A DNA stretch of 12,547 bases from Clostridia bacterium (GTDB lineage: Bacteria; Bacillota_A; Clostridia; Christensenellales; Borkfalkiaceae), in the NCBI GenBank assembly GCA_017399665.1, contig JAFQBR010000097.1, positions 1 to 12,547 on the forward strand, given 5' to 3'. Position 1 is the stretch's first letter. Every line of letters begins with the position of its first letter. The notes under the pieces were generated by a model. That model did not search any database. It had not been told where the DNA came from and saw only the letters and a list, made by a program, of their open reading frames with translations. Shown one piece after another: positions 6,614 through 12,547 of this stretch. Both the position numbers and the translations under genes were made by a program.

Positions 6614-7468
6614 TTATTTATTTCCTTTTTGGTCTTTTAAAAGTACCTTCTTTGTAATACCAACCGTTCCTCTTGTAGAAATGTTCCTTATAAGGTCTGC
6701 GTTAAAGCCAAAGCGTAAATTTTGAAAATTACTTTCTATTCCGCTTAAGGTTGCAGACATTATAAATGAAATTTCTTCGCCCTTCTCTTCTTTTAATTTT
6801 GCGTAGCTTTCACTTCCGTATGCGTAGAAAAATGGATTATAGTTGCCTTTTTTTATATCTTTATCGTAATCGTCTAGCGCGTCAATCAAGTAAATCCATT
6901 TACCGAAGTTGTAAAAATAACCTTTTGTAAATTCGGTGGAGTATTGCCCTAAAAGTGAAGTGGAAATTTCTTCAAGCATTGTTGCAAATGGGTGAGCTAT
7001 TTTATCTATGCTCTGTTCCTTTGCCTTTTCAAGCTCGAATAGCTCGCTATAATTTCTTTTTACTATTTCAACAAGCTCTGGGTGTTTTTTTGCGCTTTTT
7101 TTAAACCCGCGTGACAAAAATAGCTTTGCCATTCTGCCCCTGCCGTTATCTTGAATATCGTCTTGAATTTTAAAATAAGCCAATATAACGTTAAGCGCGC
7201 CAAGCGTTATAGAAATATCGTCCGGTCTTGCAATCGGGCGCTTTGTTATGGGGTGAATTACACAATGCTCGCGCTTAATGGTAACGTCCGTTTTGGTAAG
7301 GTTGTGAACAACCGCGCTTAAAAAAGCTATATCGTACGTTAAAGAAAATCTTGCGCATTGTCCTGCACACTTACCTATGCTTTTACAAACACCGCAGTAT
7401 AACGCTTTATACAGCGTGTCGTCCTTCATATAAAGATAGGGAGTGTCAGGTTTTACGTAGCCAAACAT
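6614..7468 (-). CDS. DUF5685 family protein
   Basis: A 284-residue protein matching the pattern I know as DUF5685: MFGYVKPDTPYLYMKDDTLY at the start, then YCGVC with further Cys (Cys25, 28, 34, 38) and YDIAFL. Function is unassigned. Mostly helical, with two Asp-rich motifs: DDIQD (103-107) and DALDDYDKD followed by KKGNYNPF (196-213). The spacing and the second motif's D-x3-D-x3-G-x-Y-x-P form recall the paired Mg-binding motifs of squalene/phytoene synthases. That link is my inference. The Cys cluster may hold a metal. The start codon overlaps the trpS stop by one base (TAATG) and uses a GGAG inside trpS, so translation is coupled. The J-domain gene follows after 4 bp. Confidence 0.85.
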   Translation of the reverse strand: MFGYVKPDTPYLYMKDDTLYKALYCGVCKSIGKCAGQCARFSLTYDIAFLSAVVHNLTKTDVTIKREHCVIHPITKRPIARPDDISITLGALNVILAYFKIQDDIQDNGRGRMAKLFLSRGFKKSAKKHPELVEIVKRNYSELFELEKAKEQSIDKIAHPFATMLEEISTSLLGQYSTEFTKGYFYNFGKWIYLIDALDDYDKDIKKGNYNPFFYAYGSESYAKLKEEKGEEISFIMSATLSGIESNFQNLRFGFNADLIRNISTRGTVGITKKVLLKDQKGNK

Positions 7469-8478
7469 TATTTTTTACGCTCCGGGGTATAAAGTCCAAT
7501 CTTTTTATATACTTTTGCAAGCATCTTTGATGCCATATAGTATGCCTTTTCTCTGCCGTCTAGCATAATCTTATCTAAATATGCCTTGTCAGCCATAAAT
7601 TCTCTCTTCTTTGCATCTATTTTACAAACAGTTTCGGCTACTGCTTCGCCAACTTCAAGCTTAAATACACCGTAACCAACGCCGGCAAACTGTTTTTCTA
7701 TCTCTTCAAAGGTCTTGCCTGTGAATACGCTATAAATACTCATAAGATTGCTAATGCCGGGGCGGTTTACGTCGTAGCAAATGCAGTTTTCACTATCGGT
7801 AACTGCGCGTTTAAACTTTCTTATAATAGTATCTTTATCGTCTGCCATAGAAATGAAAGCGTTTTCGTTAGGGTCGCTTTTACTCATTTTATGTTCAGGG
7901 TCTTGAAGGCTCATGATGTTTGCGCCAATTTTTGGAATAATCCCTTCTGGCACGGCAAACGTAGGACTGTATCTGTTATTGAAGCGAACAGCTAAATCCC
8001 TTGCAATTTCTAAGTGTTGCTTTTGGTCTTTGCCAACGGGAACAACCTCTGCATTATAAAGCAAAATATCAGACGCCATAAGCACGGGGTAATCCATAAG
8101 CCCCATATTTACGTTATCTGCATGATTTTTTGATTTATCTTTATACTGCGTCATTCTTGCAAGTTCGCCAGGATAAGTCATTGTGTTTAGCACCCAAGTT
8201 AATTCTGCATGCTGTGGCACGTGGCTTTGTACGAACATTACAGATTTTTCGGGATCTACACCGCAAGCAAGATAAAGAGCCAGTAGTTCTACCGTTCTTT
8301 GGCGTAAGGTAGCGGGAACTTGGCGTACTGTTAAAGTATGTAAATCTGCAATAGAATATATACATTCGTATTTATCTTGAAGGTCTACCCAATTTTTAAT
8401 TGCACCAATATAGTTTGCAATTGTGGGTATTCCTGACGGTTGAACGGCGCTAAACAGCCTTGCTTTTTTCTCTTCCAT
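7468..8478 (-). CDS. trpS: Tryptophanyl-tRNA synthetase
   Basis: A 336-residue class I aminoacyl-tRNA synthetase of normal bacterial TrpS length (E. coli 334). It charges tRNA-Trp using ATP in the cytoplasm. Diagnostic segments are VQPSG (12-16), the HIGH-equivalent TIANYIGA (19-26, with Ala in place of the usual Gly of the HIGN-type motif), the tryptophan-binding stretch DYPVLMASDILLY (129-141), GKDQKQHLEIARD (149-161) and the ATP-binding KMSKS loop (197-201). AGGAG precedes the ATG. No T-box antiterminator motif and no Trp-rich leader ORF is visible upstream. It heads the four-gene operon and is coupled to the DUF5685 gene through a one-base overlap. Confidence 0.97.
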   Translation of the reverse strand: MEEKKARLFSAVQPSGIPTIANYIGAIKNWVDLQDKYECIYSIADLHTLTVRQVPATLRQRTVELLALYLACGVDPEKSVMFVQSHVPQHAELTWVLNTMTYPGELARMTQYKDKSKNHADNVNMGLMDYPVLMASDILLYNAEVVPVGKDQKQHLEIARDLAVRFNNRYSPTFAVPEGIIPKIGANIMSLQDPEHKMSKSDPNENAFISMADDKDTIIRKFKRAVTDSENCICYDVNRPGISNLMSIYSVFTGKTFEEIEKQFAGVGYGVFKLEVGEAVAETVCKIDAKKREFMADKAYLDKIMLDGREKAYYMASKMLAKVYKKIGLYTPERKK

Positions 8479-8490
8479 AATATGCTCCTA

Positions 8491-8507
8491 CCTTTGCTAA
8501 GCAAAGG
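8491..8507 (-). promoter_or_regulatory. Palindrome just upstream of the trpS ribosome binding site
   Basis: CCTTTGCTAAGCAAAGG is a perfect 8+1+8 inverted repeat. On the minus strand it ends 2 bases before the AGGAG of trpS. As DNA it could be an operator; as RNA a short hairpin next to the binding site that modulates initiation. No regulator for it is in the window. Confidence 0.45.
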
Positions 8508-8531
8508 AAAAATTCAATAAATAGAAAGTTC

Positions 8532-8553
8532 GGCAGGTAAAAACTTACCCGCC
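8532..8553 (-). terminator. Hairpin after the P-loop gene (weak terminator or attenuator)
   Basis: On the minus strand GGCGGGTAA pairs with TTACCTGCC (9 bp, one G-U) around GTTT. It lies 55-76 bp past the P-loop gene stop. The following tract GAACTTTCTATTT is a poor U-run. I see no clear promoter between this hairpin and trpS, so it may allow partial read-through into trpS. Confidence 0.45.
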
Positions 8554-8607
8554 TTAACGTTTGTTGTTATTTTGTTGTTAGGAATTTACTTTGCAGTAAA
8601 AAACCTA

Positions 8608-9018
8608 TTAATCACAAAGTTCTGCTAAGAACGCGGGTAAAGCTTCTTTTGAGCTTGATATTGTTAAAACAAACTTAACACCGTATTCAGCGGTAAGCTT
8701 CTTTGCTTCACAAACAAAGCTTTCTAATGCTTCGGGTGCGCAGTCAGCAATTCTTAAAATACCGTCGATAAAGATATATTCGATATCGCTATTGCCAGCC
8801 ATAAGACCGTCAATAAAACCAACGAAGCCTGGAACACCTGCGATTGCGTAATCTTCTGTGTATACGCAACGAACGTTAAAGTCTATATTTGCAGAATATG
8901 ATTTTTTCTGCTGAATGAAAACAACGTTACCCTTTGCGGTTGCTACGCTGTTATTAACTGAATCTAAAATTATTTTTGTTTTGCCGGTGCCCTTTTCACC
9001 GTAAATTACCTTAATCAT
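8608..9018 (-). CDS. Small P-loop NTPase of unknown function
   Basis: A 136-residue protein with a clear Walker A motif, GEKGTGKT (7-14), right after the first beta strand. A plausible Walker B is IEYIFID (79-85, Asp85), and a later hydrophobic strand with polar end, VKFVLTISSS (114-123), lies where a sensor strand would be. There is no arginine finger or extra domain, so it is about the smallest size for an ATP-binding core. No signal peptide or membrane span. I cannot name the family; similar small ATPases are sometimes loosely called PilT- or AAA-like. The start is backed by GGAGG and a good promoter at 9057-9085. It precedes trpS but is separated by 129 bp with two hairpins, so co-regulation is uncertain. 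Confidence 0.8.
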   Translation of the reverse strand: MIKVIYGEKGTGKTKIILDSVNNSVATAKGNVVFIQQKKSYSANIDFNVRCVYTEDYAIAGVPGFVGFIDGLMAGNSDIEYIFIDGILRIADCAPEALESFVCEAKKLTAEYGVKFVLTISSSKEALPAFLAELCD

Positions 9019-9056
9019 CTGAGTAGTCCTCCGATTGCAATATTTTCTGTATATAT

Positions 9057-9085
9057 ATAATACACTATTTTATTAAGTTTTTCAA
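9057..9085 (-). promoter_or_regulatory. Promoter for the P-loop NTPase gene
   Basis: Minus strand: TTGAAA (9085-9080), a 17-bp spacer, TATTAT (9062-9057). Each box is one base off consensus. It lies about 39 bp before the start codon. Confidence 0.7.
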
Positions 9086-9140
9086 GAGGAAATCTAAAAA
9101 AAAATTGTTTTTTTTAAACTTTTTCTCTCTTTTTTTAAGC

Positions 9141-9195
9141 AAAAAGCAACTTTAAAAATGTTTTTTTATATTTTATTGGAAAAAGTTGCTTTTTT
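9141..9195 (-). terminator. Terminator after prfA
   Basis: AAAAAGCAACTTT (9141-9153) and AAAGTTGCTTTTT (9182-9194) form a 13-bp perfect stem with a long AT-rich loop. Both sides end in A/T runs, and further T-runs follow on the minus strand. It lies about 53 bp beyond the prfA stop and closes the prmC-prfA transcript. Confidence 0.8.
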
Positions 9196-9247
9196 ACTGT
9201 TAAATTTTAGCTTTTTAAAATTAAATAAAGATCAGCCGGTTCTAAAA

Positions 9248-10318
9248 TTACTCTTCGCTTGAAGCTAGCTTCTTTTCTCTGTCTGCAATAGCAAGAGCGT
9301 CAACCATTTCTTCAATTTCGCCCATAATAAAGTCAGGCAAATTGTATAACGTCATACCAATTCTGTGGTCGGTTACCCTACCTTGTGGGAAGTTATAAGT
9401 TCTAATTCTTTCACTTCTATCCCCCGTACCAACTTGGCTTTTACGGTTTTCGGCATATTCGCTCATATACTTGGTGTTGTAATAATCGTACACGCGTGAT
9501 TTTAGAACTTTCATTGCCTTTTCGCGGTTTTTTATTTGCGAACGCTCGTCTTGGCAAGTAACTACAATACCTGTTGGTATGTGAACCATTCTAATAGCAG
9601 ATTCCGTTTTATTAATATGCTGACCGCCTGCGCCACTTGAACGGCAGGTTTCAATGATTAGGTCTTTTTCTTCAATATTAACTTCTACGTCTTCTACCTC
9701 GGGAAGCACCGCCACCGTAGCTGTTGAAGTGTGCACTCTGCCCTGAGATTCAGTTTCGGGTACGCGTTGTACACGGTGAACACCGCTTTCGTATTTTAAC
9801 TTGCTGTATGCGCCCTTACCGTTTATAGAAAAGGTAACCTCTTTAACACCGCCAAGCTCTGTTTCGTTGATGTCGATTTCTTCAACCTTCCAACGCTTGC
9901 TTTCTGCAAAACGGGCATACATTTTATAAAGAATTTGAGCAAATAATGCAGCCTCTTCCCCGCCTGCGCCACCGCGGATTTCCAAAATAACGTTCTTATC
10001 GTCGTTGGGGTCTTTGGGAAGAAGAAGAATTTTTAATTCTTCAACCAAGCTTTCAAGTTGTTTTTTACACTCGAAAACCTCTTCTTCTAAAAGGCTTTTC
10101 ATATCGGGATCACTTTCAATAAGCAGGCTTTCTTCTGCAGCAATTTTATCTGCTTCCACCTTCTTATATTCAATGTATTTGTTTACCGTATCTTCCATAT
10201 CTGCGCGTTCTTTTGCCATCTTTTTCCATTCGTCCATTTTAGCAATTACGGCAGGATCTGCAATTTTTTCGGTAAGCAGGTCATAGCGTTGCTTTATACC
10301 TTCAAGTTTTTCTATCAT
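9248..10318 (-). CDS. prfA: Peptide chain release factor 1
   Basis: A 356-residue class I release factor that reads stop codons UAA and UAG and triggers peptide release on the ribosome. The N-terminal coiled-coil region spans about 1-100. The family signature [13 protein letters not shown] is at 115-127. The stop-codon-reading tripeptide is PET (187-189) inside [16 protein letters not shown]; the RF1-type P-x-T form, not SPF, separates it from RF2. The catalytic GGQ (231-233) sits in [16 protein letters not shown]. The length is normal (E. coli 360). GAAGG precedes the ATG. The gene follows the DUF1385-PrmC fusion by 13 bp, so the methyltransferase that modifies Gln233 is made from the same transcript. 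Confidence 0.97.
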   Translation of the reverse strand: MIEKLEGIKQRYDLLTEKIADPAVIAKMDEWKKMAKERADMEDTVNKYIEYKKVEADKIAAEESLLIESDPDMKSLLEEEVFECKKQLESLVEELKILLLPKDPNDDKNVILEIRGGAGGEEAALFAQILYKMYARFAESKRWKVEEIDINETELGGVKEVTFSINGKGAYSKLKYESGVHRVQRVPETESQGRVHTSTATVAVLPEVEDVEVNIEEKDLIIETCRSSGAGGQHINKTESAIRMVHIPTGIVVTCQDERSQIKNREKAMKVLKSRVYDYYNTKYMSEYAENRKSQVGTGDRSERIRTYNFPQGRVTDHRIGMTLYNLPDFIMGEIEEMVDALAIADREKKLASSEE

Positions 10319-10331
10319 AATTAACCTTCAA

Positions 10332-12122
10332 TTATTTTTTTTGCGCTTTAACCATGCGCTCTATACCTGAAATATCCTTCTTGATTTCGATATTTACAAA
10401 GTTTTCTTCTAGTAAATTTTTAATATCTTCAGCCTGGTTTATACCAAATTCCATAAAGAGAAGTCCGCTGTCGTTTAGCTTGCTTGCACTCTCTTTGGCA
10501 ATTATTCTGTATATATCAAGTCCGTCTGCTCCACCGTCTAATGCAAGGCGTGGCTCGAAGTCTTTAACTTCTTTATCTAGCCCATCAATATCAGCCGAAG
10601 GAATGTATGGGGGATTGCTTACGATAACGTCATACGAGCCTTCAATGTTTTTAAATAAATCGCTGTGAATAAACTCTACCTGCGCGTTATTTAAAGTTGC
10701 GTTTTGCTTTGCAAGCTCAATAGCGCCTTCGCTTATATCACTAGCAGTAAGCTTTGCGCCTGTTTTGGTTGCTAAAGTAATAGCAATAGCACCGCTACCC
10801 GTGCATAAATCAAGCACCTTGTCCCCATCCTTTACACTTTCCATAACCCAAGAGCAAAGCTCTTCAGTTTCAGGTCTAGGGATAAGCACGCGCTCGTCTA
10901 CCTTTATAGTTAATCCGTAAAAATCGGTGTCGCCAACAATGTACCAAAGTGGCTTTCCCTCTGCCCTTTGATTTGCATAATCAAACGCCTTTTCAACAAC
11001 TGACGGAAGTATTAAAGTTGTATTTTTACTTAATTCTGAACGATTGATTTTTGTAAGTAAACTTACAATCCATTCGCCATCGCTTTGTTCTATGCCCTTT
11101 TCACTTAAAATTTTATTGACCTTTTCAAGTAAAACGTTTGCCTTTAATGCAGTTACAAACTGCTCTTCAGGTATGGTGGGATCGGCATCCATTTCAAGCA
11201 CCTTTTTAAATGCCGTAATGGCAACTTCAAGCATACCGTCGTCTGGTTCTCTTGTGGTAATTCTTTGAAGAGCAAGACCGGGCGCTTTTAAGGGAAGAAC
11301 TAACGGGCTTTGAGTTTTAGAAAGAACCTTTAATAGCTCGTAAGAAAGCCCCGCCACCACGGGCAGTAACGCCATTTTTAAAAGCATACGCCAAATGCCT
11401 TCTACCGCTAAAAAGGTGTTTGCAACAGAGAACACTAAAATAGAAACTAGCATAACGAAGAAAAGGAAGGTCGTTCCGCAACGGTCATGCACTCTTCTGC
11501 AAGAACGGGCGTTTTCTACAGTTAAATCCAGCCCTTTTTCGAAGCAGGTTATAGTTTTATGCTCTGCCCCGTGATACATATACGTTCGCCTAATATCTTT
11601 CATTAATGAAGTTAGCAAAATATAGCAAACGAATATAAATATTCTTACAAAGCCTTCTATTAAATTATACCAAAATGAAGTGTTGTTTATAGATGCAAGC
11701 TTTGCTATCCAATTGGTTACTATTTGGGGGAGCATTACGAATAATACTGCTGCAAGCCCAACGCCTAAAATAAGCGCAACCGTTGTAACAACACCCATAA
11801 TATCTACGTGAAGCTTTTGAGCAAGCCACTTTTCGAATTTTGATGGCTCTTCCTCTTCGCCGTAAACCTCTGCAGAGCGCATAAGCGTTTTACTACCGCC
11901 AACCATTGAGTCTACGAAATTGACGATACCGCGAATTATGGGCAAACGCAAAAATAAAGGCTTTTTGTCAGGCGGTGTAAGTCTTTTTGTTTCCAACCTA
12001 ATCTTTCCTTCTGCATCGCGAACAGCGGTAGCCATAGCCGTTCTACCACGCATCATAACCCCTTCAAGCACCGCTTGACCGCCGATAGAGGTCTTTTTTA
12101 CTGATTTTTCTTTTTTACTCAT
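10332..12122 (-). CDS. prmC: DUF1385 (YqhQ-like) membrane domain fused to release factor glutamine methyltransferase PrmC
   Basis: One uninterrupted 596-codon frame carrying two normally separate proteins. Residues about 11-305 are a full DUF1385 domain: hallmark GGQAVLEGVMMRG (14-26), HGAEHKT (184-190), HDRCGTTF (212-219) and LEVAI..FKKVL (298-309). It has about four membrane spans (109-132, 152-175, 218-240, 246-264), so both ends should face the cytoplasm. Residues about 325-596 are a full PrmC: helical N-domain ending in GKPLWYIVG (389-397), IPRPETE (414-420), SAM motif DLCTGSGAIA (438-447) and substrate motif NPPY (503-506). PrmC N5-methylates the GGQ Gln of release factors, and prfA follows directly. 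Separate DUF1385, prmC and prfA genes in this order are common in Bacillota. The upstream binding site is weak (TAGG). Confidence 0.93.
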   Translation of the reverse strand: MSKKEKSVKKTSIGGQAVLEGVMMRGRTAMATAVRDAEGKIRLETKRLTPPDKKPLFLRLPIIRGIVNFVDSMVGGSKTLMRSAEVYGEEEEPSKFEKWLAQKLHVDIMGVVTTVALILGVGLAAVLFVMLPQIVTNWIAKLASINNTSFWYNLIEGFVRIFIFVCYILLTSLMKDIRRTYMYHGAEHKTITCFEKGLDLTVENARSCRRVHDRCGTTFLFFVMLVSILVFSVANTFLAVEGIWRMLLKMALLPVVAGLSYELLKVLSKTQSPLVLPLKAPGLALQRITTREPDDGMLEVAITAFKKVLEMDADPTIPEEQFVTALKANVLLEKVNKILSEKGIEQSDGEWIVSLLTKINRSELSKNTTLILPSVVEKAFDYANQRAEGKPLWYIVGDTDFYGLTIKVDERVLIPRPETEELCSWVMESVKDGDKVLDLCTGSGAIAITLATKTGAKLTASDISEGAIELAKQNATLNNAQVEFIHSDLFKNIEGSYDVIVSNPPYIPSADIDGLDKEVKDFEPRLALDGGADGLDIYRIIAKESASKLNDSGLLFMEFGINQAEDIKNLLEENFVNIEIKKDISGIERMVKAQKK

Positions 12123-12137
12123 ATTTATACCTATAAG

Positions 12138-12172
12138 TTTTCTTGCAAAACGTTAACGTATATGCAAGAAAA
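12138..12172 (-). promoter_or_regulatory. Nested palindrome in the DUF1385-prmC leader
   Basis: TTTTCTTGCA (12138-12147) and TGCAAGAAAA (12163-12172) are a perfect 10-bp inverted repeat. A second palindrome, ACGTTAACGT (12150-12159), sits almost exactly at its centre. The site ends 15 bp before the start codon. It could be an operator or a leader hairpin affecting translation. There is no T-run consistent with a terminator. Confidence 0.45.
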
Positions 12173-12230
12173 TACGTTTACAAATTAAGTCCAATGCGTT
12201 TTGGGCGCAACTTTCCCCATCTTTTTGCAA

Positions 12231-12259
12231 ATTTTAACATAAAATAGGTAAAGTTTCAG
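12231..12259 (-). promoter_or_regulatory. Candidate promoter for DUF1385-prmC and prfA
   Basis: Minus strand: CTGAAA (12259-12254), a 17-bp spacer, TAAAAT (12236-12231). The -35 box matches 4 of 6 and the -10 box 5 of 6. The leader would be about 105 nt and contain the nested palindrome. Transcription entering from beyond the window is equally possible. The stretch 12173-12346 shows nothing else. Confidence 0.35.
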
Positions 12260-12346
12260 TTAATAAATAACAGCATTTAGAAATAATAATAAAGAGTATC
12301 ACCCAAAGCACAAGCTAAAGGCGAAATCTTATTTTAATTGGCGATG

Positions 12347-12547
12347 TCACAAACAATGGTTGATTTTGTTTAAGGTGATAAAATTACTTTAGTTAAAGAC
12401 TAAAATAAGTTTTAGATGCGAGTAAGAGGCGGCATTTGTAAATTTTTGCAAGGAAGCGTACTTGCCGTACGTTGGAATTGTAAAAATTTGCAAATAACAA
12501 ACTATTACGAAGTATATAAAACTTATTTTATCAACCCTTTGTTGTGA
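12347..12547. mobile_element. 201-bp MITE-like inverted-repeat element
   Basis: Terminal inverted repeats TCACAAACAATGGTTGAT (12347-12364) and ATCAACCCTTTGTTGTGA (12530-12547) match at 15 of 18 positions. Inside them lie further nested arms: a perfect 13-bp pair (12402-12414 with 12517-12529), an 18-bp pair with two wobbles (12434-12451 with 12478-12495) and an apical stem (12456-12461 with 12467-12472) around TTGCC. There is no transposase. A 44-codon frame (12416-12547) inside it is probably incidental. Shared sequence with the 5373-5440 element extends outward to GGCGAT (12340-12345). The window ends exactly at the terminal repeat, so the right flank and any target duplication cannot be seen. 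Confidence 0.7.

Noticed and set aside
8130..8365. Short ORFs on both strands overlapping trpS
   Set aside because: They are alternative-frame shadows of a clearly identified trpS.
8479..8607. T-box riboswitch or Trp leader peptide before trpS
   Set aside because: No T-box consensus and no short ORF with Trp codons is visible on the minus strand of this gap.
9091..9140. Long A/T homopolymer runs as a possible special repeat
   Set aside because: Best explained as AT-rich flanks of the prfA terminator and of the P-loop gene promoter.
10005..10286. Ser-rich plus-strand ORF opposite prfA
   Set aside because: Antisense shadow of a highly conserved gene; its composition is the complement of Glu/Lys-rich coiled coil. 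The plus-strand ORFs at 10354-10668 and 11044-11268 are rejected for the same reason.
12416..12547. 44-codon plus-strand ORF inside the long repeat, ending in the terminal TGA
   Set aside because: It lies wholly within paired hairpin arms and has no good ribosome binding site. The open frame is more likely incidental, though conservation across copies could be tested.
1..12547. CRISPR array, rRNA, prophage or transposase genes
   Set aside because: No regularly spaced direct repeats, no rRNA-like conserved segments and no integrase or transposase motifs were found on either strand.

Overview
The window looks like chromosomal core sequence from a low-GC Bacillota, most likely an uncultured gut-type member of Clostridia. 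The grounds are AT-rich intergenic DNA, near-consensus sigma-A promoters, strong AGGAG-type ribosome binding sites, a CCA-encoding tRNA, and families typical of Clostridia (DUF1292, DUF5685, Cys-tailed J-domain protein, DUF1385 next to prmC/prfA). Species cannot be named from the sequence. There is no rRNA, CRISPR array, phage gene or transposase. The accessory content is limited to two related small inverted-repeat elements.

Left end (1-1330): an unexplained hairpin, then a minus-strand tRNA-Leu(UAA) with a textbook promoter and an immediate terminator, then a minus-strand gene for an unrecognised protein with one N-terminal membrane anchor. A roughly 217 bp divergent promoter region separates it from a plus-strand pair at 1545-3501: a small DUF1292 protein and an intracellular GH13 alpha-glucosidase/oligo-1,6-glucosidase. 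A strong bidirectional terminator at 3514-3560 ends this pair and also the minus-strand genes arriving from the right.

Middle (3576-8478, minus strand): the transcription order is trpS, a DUF5685 protein, a degenerate J-domain protein with a Cys-rich tail, and a small multi-pass membrane protein. These four are tightly packed (1-nt overlap, 4-nt gap, 9-nt gap) and look like one operon. A hairpin and a 61-68 bp mini-repeat separate them from rlmD (23S rRNA m5U methyltransferase), which is followed by a second DUF1292 gene.

Right (8608-12122, minus strand): a single reading frame fuses a DUF1385 (YqhQ-like) membrane domain to PrmC, followed 13 nt later by prfA. PrmC methylates the GGQ glutamine of the release factor encoded by the next gene, so this pair works together in translation termination. 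After the prfA terminator comes a small P-loop NTPase gene with its own promoter. The right edge (12347-12547) is a 201 bp element with 18 bp terminal inverted repeats, most of which can fold into one long stem.

Most notable points: (1) the DUF1385-PrmC fusion; (2) paired Asp-rich motifs in the DUF5685 protein that resemble the metal-binding motifs of class I prenyl/squalene-phytoene synthases; (3) the two inverted-repeat elements, where the 61 bp copy looks like an internal deletion of the 201 bp copy through a 6 bp direct repeat. All functional calls come from reading motifs by eye; no database search was run.
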